DNA of 64,000 nucleotides from Vibrio rhodolitus (GTDB taxonomy: Bacteria > Pseudomonadota > Gammaproteobacteria > Enterobacterales > Vibrionaceae): the NCBI RefSeq assembly GCF_003350325.1, contig NZ_QLYZ01000009.1:62001-126000 (forward strand). The letters are read 5' to 3'. This document shows positions 18,843 through 27,752 of the stretch, one piece after another. The translations under genes and the position numbers were made by a program. Numbering within the stretch: position 1 is the first letter of the stretch; each line of letters starts with the position of its first letter. A model generated the notes under the pieces. The model was given only the letters and a program-made list of their open reading frames with translations. It was not told the DNA's origin and ran no database searches.

Positions 18843-19856
18843 TTATTGCCATTTACGATGGTAAGCACCAAGCGTGGTTTGTGTGCCTTCTGAAACGTTC
18901 GCCAGAGCAGCATCCCATGCGGCATCAACATGATAGGCTTCTGGGTTAGCTTGGTAACGATCAATTGCAGCACGCCAAGTACGCGTCACTTGCTCAACAT
19001 AGGCTGGGCTGCGTTGGCGACCTTCAATCTTCACCGATGCCACATTGGCAGCAAATAATTCCGGCAGCAAAGAGAGGGTGTTTAGGCTAGTTGGCTCTTC
19101 AAGTGCATGGTAGCGTTTCGCTTCGCCTTCAATGTCTGCAATAAAGCGACCTTTACACAGAGTAGGGTAACCGGTGTTTTCCCCTTCACTGTAGCGGTCG
19201 ATTAGGATGTCGTTGAGGCGCGTTTCAAGACCTTGCGGAGTCTCTTGCCAGCGTACGTATTTGGCTGGTGAACAAGCACCAACGGTGTTTGGCGACTCGC
19301 CTGTCATGTAAGACGATAGGTAGCAGCGACCTTCAGACATGATGCACAGGCTACCAAAGGCAAATACTTCCAACTCAACATCGCTAGTCATGTTACGTGA
19401 CAGCTGTTTTACTTGGTGGATTGAAAGGACGCGCGGCAGTACTACACGTTTAACGTTGAAGTTGTTTTTGTAGAAATCAATCGCAGCAACGTTGGTCGCA
19501 GAAGCTTGCACAGAAAGGTGAAGCTCTAAATCTGGGTATTTGCGTGATGCATATTCCAATACCGCGATATCCGCGACGATTAGCGCATCTACGCCTACAT
19601 CGGCAGCGCGGTCAACGGCGTTGGTCCAACGTTCAAAGCCATCAGGGTGCGCAAAAGTGTTTAGCGCAACGTGGATCTTTTTATTGTGGTCGTGCACATA
19701 TTGCACCGCTTTATCCAGTTTTTTACCAGTAAAGTTCAGACCAGCAAAGTGGCGCGCATTGGTATCATCTTTGAAGCCGATGTACACCGCATCAGCACCG
19801 CAATCAATAGCGGTTTTTAACGCAGGTAAATTACCTGCAGGGCATAGGAGTTCCAT
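18843..19856 (-). CDS. ubiU: UbiU, O2-independent ubiquinone hydroxylation protein
   Basis: A 337-residue U32-family protein starting MELLCPAGNLPALKTAIDCG, the family's N-terminal signature. Candidate cluster cysteines are Cys171, Cys178, Cys195 and Cys234, each two residues later than the four ligands of E. coli UbiU. Partner of UbiV in anaerobic ubiquinone synthesis. The 130 bases before its start contain no full FNR box that I can see, although the process is needed under low oxygen. Upstream on the same strand is rocS. Confidence 0.93.
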   Translation of the reverse strand: MELLCPAGNLPALKTAIDCGADAVYIGFKDDTNARHFAGLNFTGKKLDKAVQYVHDHNKKIHVALNTFAHPDGFERWTNAVDRAADVGVDALIVADIAVLEYASRKYPDLELHLSVQASATNVAAIDFYKNNFNVKRVVLPRVLSIHQVKQLSRNMTSDVELEVFAFGSLCIMSEGRCYLSSYMTGESPNTVGACSPAKYVRWQETPQGLETRLNDILIDRYSEGENTGYPTLCKGRFIADIEGEAKRYHALEEPTSLNTLSLLPELFAANVASVKIEGRQRSPAYVEQVTRTWRAAIDRYQANPEAYHVDAAWDAALANVSEGTQTTLGAYHRKWQ

Positions 19857-19989
19857 TGCTTACAAAATTCTATTACTTCTGTGATTGCCCGCATTTTATG
19901 AAGAATTGTGAACGGCGAATTTGATGTAAGGCAGGTTTAGGTGAGTTAACCAGCAAAGGATGTTGAATTTTGCGCGATTGGGTGAGTGA

Positions 19990-22029
19990 TCAGTTCTTGT
20001 GACGACGGTTTTGCACAAATAGCTCTTCGACTTCATGTTTAGGCTGCGGACGATGGAAGTGGAAGCCTTGGATCGAATTACAGTTCAGATTGGAAAGCAG
20101 AGTCGCTTGTTGCTGCGTTTCCACCCCTTCTGCAACCACGCTTAGGTTGAGCGATTTCCCCAGATTGATAATGTTTTCAATCACGGTGACTTGCTTTGGC
20201 AAAGTATCAATTTCGTTGATAAACGCACGGTCGATTTTTAGCTCGTCCAATGGGAAGCGAGCTAGATAAGCCAGCGAGGAATAGCCAGTACCAAAGTCAT
20301 CAATTGACAAGGCAAAGCCAAGCCTTTTGATGGCATTGAGCATTTGCAAGGTGTGCTCACTGTCGCTCATTACCGCACTTTCGGTCAGCTCAAAGGTAAT
20401 GCAACTAGGGTCCAAATCAGTGGTGCGCAGCAGTTTTTCCATGTAATCGATTAACTGCGGATTACCAAATTGCTCAGGCGAAAGGTTAATCGCCACGCGC
20501 CCTGGTAGGATACCTTGAACTTTCCAACGTTTTACCGTGCTAAAAACTTCGCGCATTACCACGCGACCGAGGTTTTCAATCAACCCCGCTTTTTCCGCAA
20601 CAGGAATAAATGCCCCCGGGCTGATGTAGCCTTCAACCGGGTGTTTCCAGCGCACCAAGGCTTCCGCGCCATTGATACTAAAATCACGAGCATTGACCTT
20701 AGGTTGATACCACACTTCGAGACCATTTTGTTGCAGCGCTTTTTGTAACTCAATCTCGAGCCACAAACGCATGCGCGCTTCTTTGTTCATCTGATCGTTA
20801 AACTTGATCAAACGATTACGTCCACGCTCTTTGGCTTCATACATCGCAGTGTCGGCATTTTGCAGCAGGATACGCGCATCATTACCATCACCTGGGTAGT
20901 TAACGCTGCCGATAGAGCAGGCTAAGCGCTTGCTAAAGTGGTGTAAGTCAAAAGGTTGGTTGATCAGCGATATAATGCGTTCTGAGAGGTTTTCCGCCAT
21001 ACGCGCGTTATCTGGTTCTGGTAAAATCAAACCAAATTCATCACCGCCCAAATGACCGAGTACGGCTTGCTGTGGCAGCAGACGTTTAAGGCGCGATGAG
21101 ACCTCTTTGATCACCTTGTCACCGATGTGATGCCCAAGCGAGTCATTGATGTTTTTGAAGTTATCAATGTCGAGATACAGCATCACCAGCGGGGTTTCAT
21201 TTTTGATCAACTGCTCAAGTCGCTTGGTAAAGCCAAAGCGGTTGTATGCCCCTGTCAAAGAATCAATATGGCTGTCATCATGCTTGTTGTGGCTGATCTT
21301 TTTTGGTGCTTGGTCTGCATCTTGAATCAAGACAAGTTGAGACTCACTGCCAAGGTTGGTTGCTTTTGTTGCTTGTAGCAGCACTTTGCGTTCAAAGCCG
21401 CAACGGGGACCGGTTAGACAGTGGATAGGGGTATCGTGGAGCAGTTGGCACAATTTATTGTTGAAGACAGTTTTACTATTCTCATCAATAAACAGTCGGG
21501 TTAATTCCTCACCGAGTAGGTCATTGCTGCTGTCAAATCCCAATAGACGTACAGCCGATGGGTTAGCAGAAATAATGCAGTCGTTCTCGACTAACAATAG
21601 TCCATCAGGGAGCAGTTGAGCCAGTGAGGTAAATTTTCGCTCGGACTCTTCTAAAGAGCGTACCAGCAGTTGTTTTTCTGAGGTATCAACCGCGTGAAAA
21701 GCGACATAATGAACTTGGTTGTCGTATTGGACTGGAGAAAAGGTGCAAGAGAGGCTGGTTTCAATGTCGAGATGCAGCAGTGATACTTCGGTTTCTAGGT
21801 ACTGACCTTCAAACGCCAGATCGTAGTATGGCTTAAGTTGCTGATACAACTGCTGTCCGAGAATGGCACTGTCATTCATGCCCGCTAGTTCTTCAACGCT
21901 CAGCCCAGAGATATCGCAATAGCGATCATTCACCATCACATAATTGTGTTGGCTATCGATAATGGCTGAGAAAAAAGGTCCCTTAGCCGTAATTTGTTGA
22001 AACCAATGCTGAAGTTGTTGCGGTGGCAT
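19990..22029 (-). CDS. rocS: PAS-PAS-GGDEF-EAL c-di-GMP enzyme, RocS-like
   Basis: A 679-residue cytoplasmic protein: PAS about 8-118, PAS about 125-240, GGDEF about 252-412 and EAL about 425-665. The GGDEF motif (328-332) is intact but there is no RxxD inhibitory site five residues before it. The EAL domain has all main motifs: AEALVRWKHP, ELTES, IDDFGTGYSSL, KIDRAF and VVAEGVET. It is probably mainly a phosphodiesterase, with the GGDEF domain possibly a GTP sensor or weak cyclase. The place next to ubiUV matches V. cholerae rocS (from memory), which affects motility and rugosity. Gene name is by synteny and architecture. Confidence 0.8.
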   Translation of the reverse strand: MPPQQLQHWFQQITAKGPFFSAIIDSQHNYVMVNDRYCDISGLSVEELAGMNDSAILGQQLYQQLKPYYDLAFEGQYLETEVSLLHLDIETSLSCTFSPVQYDNQVHYVAFHAVDTSEKQLLVRSLEESERKFTSLAQLLPDGLLLVENDCIISANPSAVRLLGFDSSNDLLGEELTRLFIDENSKTVFNNKLCQLLHDTPIHCLTGPRCGFERKVLLQATKATNLGSESQLVLIQDADQAPKKISHNKHDDSHIDSLTGAYNRFGFTKRLEQLIKNETPLVMLYLDIDNFKNINDSLGHHIGDKVIKEVSSRLKRLLPQQAVLGHLGGDEFGLILPEPDNARMAENLSERIISLINQPFDLHHFSKRLACSIGSVNYPGDGNDARILLQNADTAMYEAKERGRNRLIKFNDQMNKEARMRLWLEIELQKALQQNGLEVWYQPKVNARDFSINGAEALVRWKHPVEGYISPGAFIPVAEKAGLIENLGRVVMREVFSTVKRWKVQGILPGRVAINLSPEQFGNPQLIDYMEKLLRTTDLDPSCITFELTESAVMSDSEHTLQMLNAIKRLGFALSIDDFGTGYSSLAYLARFPLDELKIDRAFINEIDTLPKQVTVIENIINLGKSLNLSVVAEGVETQQQATLLSNLNCNSIQGFHFHRPQPKHEVEELFVQNRRHKN

Positions 22030-22221
22030 TAAAAGGTTACCAATTCTCCAATGATAGAAACTAAGTGCGAGTGCATTAAGGCTTGGGTTCTAATATAACT
22101 TTGATCTCAAAGATATGAAAGAGTTACGACCATGTAGCCAATTTATTGATGCACAACAGATCTTGCAACTGCGTGTTCTATTATCATCCTTACATCATTT
22201 ACAAAGTACCGGATAACCTGC

Positions 22222-22749
22222 GTGATTAACAAGATTCGCACTCAATTAGTTCAAAATGCAGCATCAATTTTGCGATCTCCAGTCCAACTCTTGCCGCAAA
22301 CTGTTCAAAAAAAAGCCTTGCTTGACGGGCTTAAGTTGGTATTTAAAGAAGCTTTAGAAGATGGTGACTTTGAGTTCCTTGAGGACAAATGGCTAAAAGT
22401 TGAAATCAAAGATATGAAACTAGCTTGGTACATCAGCTATCAAGACGAAAAGCTGGTTGTTGCGGATAGCCCAGTCACTGAAGATGTTTCTTTTAGCGGT
22501 AATCTTAACGACTTAGTGTTAATTGCAGGACGTAAAGAAGATCCTGATACACTGTTTTTCCAACGTCGTCTGTCAATCGAAGGTGACACTGAGTTAGGCT
22601 TGGAAGTGAAAAACTTAATGGATAGCGTCGATCTCGAATTGCTACCAAAACCGATGCAAATTTTGCTTAATCAACTAGCTGACTTCGTGCATAAAGGCGT
22701 ACAATCGCCGGTAATGCAAAAAGAGGTAGCACATGCTTATACGAACTGA
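22222..22749 (+). CDS. ubiT: UbiT, SCP2-type lipid-binding accessory protein
   Basis: A 175-residue protein with an SCP2 sterol-carrier-like domain (core about 40-145, including LVLIAGRKEDPDTLFFQRRLSIEGDTELGLEVKN). UbiT supports O2-independent ubiquinone synthesis with UbiU and UbiV. It starts at GTG 22222 with a weak upstream site. It is transcribed away from rocS-ubiU-ubiV, so all three ubi genes lie within 5 kb around the c-di-GMP gene. Its last 17 bases overlap the next gene. Confidence 0.9.
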   Translation: MINKIRTQLVQNAASILRSPVQLLPQTVQKKALLDGLKLVFKEALEDGDFEFLEDKWLKVEIKDMKLAWYISYQDEKLVVADSPVTEDVSFSGNLNDLVLIAGRKEDPDTLFFQRRLSIEGDTELGLEVKNLMDSVDLELLPKPMQILLNQLADFVHKGVQSPVMQKEVAHAYTN

Positions 22750-23236
22750 AGCACCAGCAGATATTCTGGTTATTGATCGTTTGCTGAAAGAGACGTTTCC
22801 TACTGAAGCGGAAGCAAACTTAGTGATGTCACTGAGAGAAAACGGCAAGCTGACGTTGTCGCTGGTGGCATGCAATGATGATGGCGAAGTTGTCGGTCAC
22901 GCGATGTTTAGCCCTGTCACCCTAGAAGGTGAAGATCTTAATTGGCAAGGCTTAGCACCTGTTGCTGTTCACAGTGATTATCGTAAGCAAGGCATCGCTG
23001 AAAGCATGGTTCGTGAAGGGCTAGAGTCACTGCGTGATTTTGGTTACCCAGCATGTGTGGTGCTAGGCGATCCTGCTTATTACTCGCGCTTTGGGTTTAG
23101 TGCGGCTGAGCAACATAATTTCCGTTGCCAATGGGATGTACCAGCGGGTGCATTTCAAGTGCTAACCATTGCCGACAATGAATTTGCTGAGCGCAGCGGC
23201 TTAATTGAATACAGCCCTGAATTTGCTAACGTGTAA
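22733..23236 (+). CDS. yhbS: GNAT family N-acetyltransferase, YhbS-like
   Basis: A 167-residue GNAT protein. The acetyl-CoA loop is VHSDYRKQGIAESMV (R/Q-x-x-G-x-A type), followed by VVLGDPAYYSRFGFSAA, characteristic of the YhbS group. Its start lies inside ubiT (17-base overlap), as in the E. coli yhbT-yhbS pair, so translation is probably coupled. The substrate is not known to me. Confidence 0.88.
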   Translation: MLIRTEAPADILVIDRLLKETFPTEAEANLVMSLRENGKLTLSLVACNDDGEVVGHAMFSPVTLEGEDLNWQGLAPVAVHSDYRKQGIAESMVREGLESLRDFGYPACVVLGDPAYYSRFGFSAAEQHNFRCQWDVPAGAFQVLTIADNEFAERSGLIEYSPEFANV

Positions 23237-23256
23237 ACGCGCAAATTTGGCGATAG

Positions 23257-23280
23257 AAAGGGGCTTCGGTCCCTTTTTTG
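23257..23280 (+). terminator. Terminator of ubiT-yhbS
   Basis: AAAGGGGC-TTCG-GTCCCTTTTTT, a stem with a UUCG tetraloop and a six-T tail. Confidence 0.85.
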
Positions 23281-23333
23281 TTGTGTGAAGAATTGTGGTA
23301 GCATTAGCGCCCCATTTTTAGAGAACCGCACTT

Positions 23334-23726
23334 ATGCAAACAGATCCGATGGCATACCTATCCGAGATGGGTATCGACCAGTATCAATTGATGCACGCGC
23401 AGCGTTTGTCTGGCTATCAAGCCGCGCCAATTCGCTTGCCGTCTGATTGTCGTTTATTGTTGGTTTCTCCTGCTCTGCCACATGGTAGCCAAGCTGAGTT
23501 TTTGCAGCGAGTACTGAAAAGCATGCAGTTAACGCTTGAGCAAGTTCGCCATATCTATCCGCAGCAATTAGCGCAACTCGAGCATAGTGCTGAGTGGGTA
23601 TGGTTTGCAGGCTGTCCAAGTTCTCAACAAGCTGGCAAAGTGCTTACCTCCCCGCTGTTGAGTGATATTGATGGCAATAACGAGCAGCGCAAAGCGTTGT
23701 GGCAACAAATCTGTTCCTACTCCTAG
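23334..23726 (+). CDS. holD: HolD, DNA polymerase III psi subunit
   Basis: A 130-residue protein. The N-terminus AYLSEMGIDQYQLMHAQRL and the C-terminus KALWQQICSYS match E. coli HolD, whose tail reads ALWQQICTYE. Psi joins the clamp loader to chi and helps hand over from primase at SSB-coated DNA. HolD diverges fast, so the order holD-rimI, as in E. coli, is supporting evidence. The intervening gap to rimI is six bases. Confidence 0.9.
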   Translation: MQTDPMAYLSEMGIDQYQLMHAQRLSGYQAAPIRLPSDCRLLLVSPALPHGSQAEFLQRVLKSMQLTLEQVRHIYPQQLAQLEHSAEWVWFAGCPSSQQAGKVLTSPLLSDIDGNNEQRKALWQQICSYS

Positions 23727-23732
23727 ATTATT

Positions 23733-24182
23733 ATGACATTACAATTTCTTTCGCTGGCAACTGAGCATCTCGATGATGTTTGGGCAATCGAGCAGCAGGC
23801 GCACAGCCATCCTTGGGCAGAATCGATGATCCGTGACTTAAACAGTCGTGGTGCCGCGCACCATGTTTTGCTTGAGAGCAATCAGGTCGTTGGCTACTTC
23901 TATGCACAAAATATCGTTGGTGAGGTGACGTTGCTGAATATCGCTATTGCGCCGCAACACCAAAGTAAAGGTTACGGTAAAGCCTTGTTAGAGCACTTTA
24001 TTGAAGTGTGTGAAAATGCCCAAGCAGAAAGTGCCTGGCTAGAAGTGCGTGAGAGCAACCACAAAGCGTTTTCTCTTTATGAATCCGCCGGTTTTAATGA
24101 AGTGGATCGCCGCAAAAACTATTATCCAACCGCCAGCGGTAACGAAGATGCGATTATCATGAGTTATTTATTCCTTTTCTGA
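23733..24182 (+). CDS. rimI: RimI, ribosomal protein S18 alanine N-acetyltransferase
   Basis: A 149-residue GNAT enzyme acetylating the N-terminal alanine of ribosomal protein S18. The CoA-binding motif is IAPQHQSKGYGKALL (Q-x-x-G-x-G), with WLEVRESNHKAFSLYESAGF and the YYP motif near the C-terminus typical of RimI. It follows holD by six bases in a two-gene unit. Confidence 0.94.
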   Translation: MTLQFLSLATEHLDDVWAIEQQAHSHPWAESMIRDLNSRGAAHHVLLESNQVVGYFYAQNIVGEVTLLNIAIAPQHQSKGYGKALLEHFIEVCENAQAESAWLEVRESNHKAFSLYESAGFNEVDRRKNYYPTASGNEDAIIMSYLFLF

Positions 24183-24239
24183 TTTGCCCCGCAAAGGAAT
24201 ATAAGCGAAAATACCGCGCAAAATTGAATCAAATCCCGT

Positions 24240-24258
24240 TTGTTTAGAGTTTAAACAA
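24240..24258. promoter_or_regulatory. Palindrome upstream of prfC
   Basis: TTGTTTAGAGTTTAAACAA has perfect 7-base arms around GAGTT and lies 29 bases before the prfC start. It could be an operator or a small leader hairpin; nothing decides between these. Confidence 0.35.
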
Positions 24259-24287
24259 GCATCCAGACAGAAAAGAAGACCAGTTTC

Positions 24288-25877
24288 ATGTCAACGACAC
24301 CATTTATTGGCGAAGTTTCTAAACGTAGAACGTTCGCAATTATCTCGCACCCGGATGCGGGTAAAACCACCATTACCGAAAAAGTTTTGTTATTCGGAAA
24401 CGCGATCCAGAAAGCGGGTACAGTTAAAGGTCGTGGCTCTAACCAGCACGCGAAATCTGACTGGATGGAGATGGAAAAAGAACGTGGTATCTCGGTTACT
24501 ACGTCTGTGATGCAGTTCCCATACAATAACTGCCTAGTTAACCTGCTCGATACACCGGGACACGAAGACTTCTCGGAAGATACTTACCGTACTCTAACCG
24601 CAGTAGACTCATGTCTAATGGTTATCGACGCGGCGAAAGGTGTCGAGGATCGTACTCGTAAACTGATGGAAGTTACTCGTCTACGTGACACACCTATTGT
24701 TACCTTTATGAACAAACTTGACCGTGACGTTCGTGATCCAATGGAAGTATTGGATGAGGTAGAAAACGAACTAGGTATGATGTGTGCGCCAATCACATGG
24801 CCAATCGGCTGTGGTAAAGAGTTTAAAGGCGTTTACCACATCCACCGTGATGAAACGATTCTGTATGAATCAGGTCATGGTCACGAGATCCAAGAAGTAC
24901 GTATCGTTAAAGGTCTTGATAACCCAGAACTTGATGAGAAAGTGGGTGCGGATCTAGCAGCAAGTGTACGTGAAGAACTTGAGCTAGTAATGGGCGCATG
25001 TCCTGAGTTCGATCTAGAGATGTTCTTAACTGGTGAACTAACGCCAGTTTACTTCGGTACCGCACTAGGTAACTTTGGTGTTGACCATATGCTAGACGGT
25101 CTGACTGAGTGGGCGCCAATGCCAAAAACTCGTCAAGCGGTTGAGCGTGATGTTGAAGCGACTGAAGACAAGTTCACTGGTTTCGTATTTAAGATCCAAG
25201 CGAACATGGATCCAAAACACCGTGACCGTATCGCATTTATGCGTATCGTATCGGGTACTTACACGCAAGGCATGAAGATGAACCACGTTCGTCTTGGCAA
25301 GCAAGTGAGTATCTCAGATGCGGTAACCTTTATGGCAGGTGACCGTTCTCGCGCAGAGCACGCGTACGCAGGTGATATTATCGGTCTACACAACCACGGA
25401 ACAATTCAAATTGGTGATACTTTCACGCAAGGTGAAGCACTGAAGTTCTCAGGTATTCCAAACTTTGCACCAGAGCTGTTCCGTCGAATTCGCCTAAGAG
25501 ATCCACTGAAGCAGAAGCAGCTACTAAAAGGTCTAGTACAGCTTTCTGAAGAAGGTGCAGTACAGGTATTCCGTCCGCTGCAAAACAACGATCTTATCGT
25601 TGGTGCGGTCGGTGTTCTACAGTTCGACGTAGTTGTGGCTCGCTTGAAGTCAGAATACAACGTAGAAGCTATCTACGAAGGTGTAAACGTAGCAACCGCT
25701 CGTTGGGTTGAGTGTGGCGACGGTAAGAAACTGGACGAGTTCCAACGTAAGAACCAAGCAAACCTAGCGCTAGATGGTGGTGATAACCTAACGTACATCG
25801 CGCCAACGATGGTGAACTTGAACTTAGCGCAAGAGCGTCATCCGGATGTTCAGTTCCGTGCGACTCGCGAACACTAA
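24288..25877 (+). CDS. prfC: PrfC, peptide chain release factor 3
   Basis: A 529-residue translational GTPase that removes RF1/RF2 from the ribosome after termination. G motifs are all present: [12 protein letters not shown] (P-loop), [14 protein letters not shown] (switch II region) and FMNKLDRD. Full length for RF3. The stop codon lies within the left end of an ERIC element (25876-26002), so the message probably carries this structure in its 3' end. Confidence 0.98.
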   Translation: MSTTPFIGEVSKRRTFAIISHPDAGKTTITEKVLLFGNAIQKAGTVKGRGSNQHAKSDWMEMEKERGISVTTSVMQFPYNNCLVNLLDTPGHEDFSEDTYRTLTAVDSCLMVIDAAKGVEDRTRKLMEVTRLRDTPIVTFMNKLDRDVRDPMEVLDEVENELGMMCAPITWPIGCGKEFKGVYHIHRDETILYESGHGHEIQEVRIVKGLDNPELDEKVGADLAASVREELELVMGACPEFDLEMFLTGELTPVYFGTALGNFGVDHMLDGLTEWAPMPKTRQAVERDVEATEDKFTGFVFKIQANMDPKHRDRIAFMRIVSGTYTQGMKMNHVRLGKQVSISDAVTFMAGDRSRAEHAYAGDIIGLHNHGTIQIGDTFTQGEALKFSGIPNFAPELFRRIRLRDPLKQKQLLKGLVQLSEEGAVQVFRPLQNNDLIVGAVGVLQFDVVVARLKSEYNVEAIYEGVNVATARWVECGDGKKLDEFQRKNQANLALDGGDNLTYIAPTMVNLNLAQERHPDVQFRATREH

Positions 25878-26002
25878 TATTCGTCATATTTGAAGCTCTA
25901 GCTGCGTTAACGTCACAAATCCGCCCCAGTCACATAGTTTACTATGCTCCCGGGTGCGGATTTGCTTGTTGCCTTGCTACAGTTTCAACTATTTAGAATA
26001 TT
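25876..26002 (-). repeat. ERIC element, 127 bp
   Basis: A whole-length imperfect palindrome of 127 bp, the standard ERIC size. Its ends read AATATTC and GAATATT. The arms match over about 36 bases (TTGAAGCTCTAGC against TTGAAACTGTAGC when inverted). The centre on the minus strand reads GGGAGCATAGTAAACTATG followed by TGACTGGGG, which resembles the ERIC core. It starts on the prfC stop codon. ERIC elements are non-autonomous and lie in transcribed gaps of enterobacteria and vibrios. Confidence 0.85.
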
Positions 26003-26140
26003 GTTATGTTCTACATGAAGCTGTTGATGCTGATGAATGAACTTGTCGTCTTGTTCTAACACCAACTACTTTGAATATGGATTGGTGGGAAAGTTAGCTG
26101 CCTAACCACAACGGCTAATATTTAGAATATTGATGGATAC

Positions 26141-26171
26141 AAAAATACCGCCCTCGAGGCGGTATTTTTTT
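26141..26171 (+). terminator. Terminator downstream of prfC
   Basis: AAAATACCGCC-CTCG-AGGCGGTATTTTTTT, a strong stem-loop 264 bases after prfC, beyond the ERIC element. Confidence 0.9.
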
Positions 26172-26300
26172 GCGAACGCATCGCGCTAGCGATGCTTATG
26201 GATGCGGGAACGCATTGTTTGACAATGCTACGGATCTGAGGAAAATCTTCCGTCTTCCGTCTTCCGTCTTCCGTAAGCGCAGCGTTCCATTTTCCGTAAG
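26172..26300. repeat. Hairpin-rich repeat block with four CTTCCGT heptamers
   Basis: Directly behind the terminator come two perfect hairpins, GCATCGC-GCTA-GCGATGC (26178-26195) and GCATTGT-TTG-ACAATGC (26212-26228). A GGATGCGGGAACGC word separates them. Four exact tandem copies of CTTCCGT follow at 26247-26274. The GGATGCGGGAACGC word is the same as in the 48-bp array at 56.2 kb. Confidence 0.75.
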
Positions 26301-26328
26301 AAAAAGGCTGATGTTTTCACATCAGCCT
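26300..26328 (-). terminator. Terminator of srmB
   Basis: Read on the minus strand: AGGCTGATG-TGAAAA-CATCAGCCTTTTTC, 53 bases beyond the srmB stop. Confidence 0.85.
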
Positions 26329-26381
26329 CTCTATTATCTCAAAGCGTAGCGCTCTCAGTTCTAAAAGCGCAGCGTTCTCAA

Positions 26382-27617
26382 TTACTTCTTCTTCGAAGTT
26401 TTCTTTTTCACTTTCGCTTTTGTTGCCGACTTTTTCTTGTCGTCTTTTTTCTTTTTCTTGAACACAGGTTTTTTGTGTGCAGGACGCATCTCTTTGATGA
26501 AACGCTCTTTGATGTCTTCTTTCACGTAGCGTGCTACGCGATCCATCATTTGTTGGTCGTGCGCTTCAACAATCGAGATCGCTGAGCCTTTTTTACCTGC
26601 GCGAGCAGTACGACCGATACGGTGTAGGTAGACATCGGCACTGCGTGGCATGTCGTAGTTAATCACGTGGCTGACGTCTGGTAAGTCGATACCACGCGCA
26701 GCAACGTCAGTTGCAAGTAGTACGTTTACTGTGCCATCGCGGAAACGCGCAATTGCGTTGTTACGGCGATCTTGTGGCATTTCACCTTGAATCCATGCAC
26801 AAGGGATTTGCGCTTTTTCAAGCTCAGTGCGCAGTTCTGCAAGACGCTCACGAGTTTTCAAGAACACGATAGAGCGCTCTGCTTGTTCAGTGATGATCTT
26901 TTTCAATAGCGCCAGTTTGTGTTCTGCATTGTCAGCACGGTGGTACCACTGAGTGATCTTTTTACGTTCGCTACGAGATGGCTCTGCATCGATTTCTGCC
27001 GGATCTTTCAGTAGATCAGCGGTAAAACCTTCAACCCCTTTACCCTCAAGCGTTGCTGAGAATAGTAGAGTTTGTTTACGCCAGCGACACTCTTGCGATA
27101 GGCGGTCTACCGTAGGACCAAAGCCCATATCCAGCATGCGGTCTGCTTCATCGAGGATCAGCCATTCGATCGCGCGGCAGTCAAAACGTTCCGCTTGAAT
27201 GTACTCCATTAGACGACCCGGAGTTGCCACCACGATGTCTTGTGTTGTTGCAAGAATATCGGCGTGTTCTTGGTACTGCACACCACCAGTGATAGTGAAA
27301 ATGTTCAGCTTGGTGTTTTTCGCTAGTGCGCGCGCTTGGTCAGCAACTTGCATCGCTAGTTCACGTGTTGGAGTCAAGATAAGCACACGTGCAGGCCCTG
27401 GCTTACGGCGCGGGAAATCTTGCAGGTATTGCAGAGCTGGCAGAACAAATGCGGCTGTTTTACCAGTACCTGTTGGCGCAGAAGCTAGGATATCTCGACC
27501 ATCAAGAGCTTGAGGGATCGCTTGCGCTTGTACTTGCGTTGGACGTTTAAAGCCCATTTCTTCGATAGCACTAAGCAGGTTTGGATCTAAATCGAGTTCT
27601 GCAAAATTTTTGATCAC
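26382..27617 (-). CDS. srmB: SrmB, DEAD-box RNA helicase
   Basis: A 411-residue ATP-dependent RNA helicase of 50S ribosome assembly. Motifs in order: Q motif region FKRPTQVQAQAIP, Walker A APTGTGKT, PTRELAMQ, DEAD in LILDEADRMLDMGF, SAT in LFSATLEG, and HRIGRTARAGKKG. The stretch ERKKITQWYHRADNAEHKLALL and the close match to E. coli SrmB separate it from RhlE. It ends with a Lys-rich tail of about 30 residues for RNA binding. trmN6 lies 135 bases upstream on the same strand. Confidence 0.93.
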   Translation of the reverse strand: MIKNFAELDLDPNLLSAIEEMGFKRPTQVQAQAIPQALDGRDILASAPTGTGKTAAFVLPALQYLQDFPRRKPGPARVLILTPTRELAMQVADQARALAKNTKLNIFTITGGVQYQEHADILATTQDIVVATPGRLMEYIQAERFDCRAIEWLILDEADRMLDMGFGPTVDRLSQECRWRKQTLLFSATLEGKGVEGFTADLLKDPAEIDAEPSRSERKKITQWYHRADNAEHKLALLKKIITEQAERSIVFLKTRERLAELRTELEKAQIPCAWIQGEMPQDRRNNAIARFRDGTVNVLLATDVAARGIDLPDVSHVINYDMPRSADVYLHRIGRTARAGKKGSAISIVEAHDQQMMDRVARYVKEDIKERFIKEMRPAHKKPVFKKKKKDDKKKSATKAKVKKKTSKKK

Positions 27618-27752
27618 AGTGAGTTCTCCGCAAGCCTTTCGGCGAGATTAACAATAGATGAGAGGCAGACAAAATACTTAGTCTCAGCGGACTAAGTCAA
27701 AAATTAGACCGCATAGTATAGTTGTATTGGTGATTAGGATCACACCTTATTT

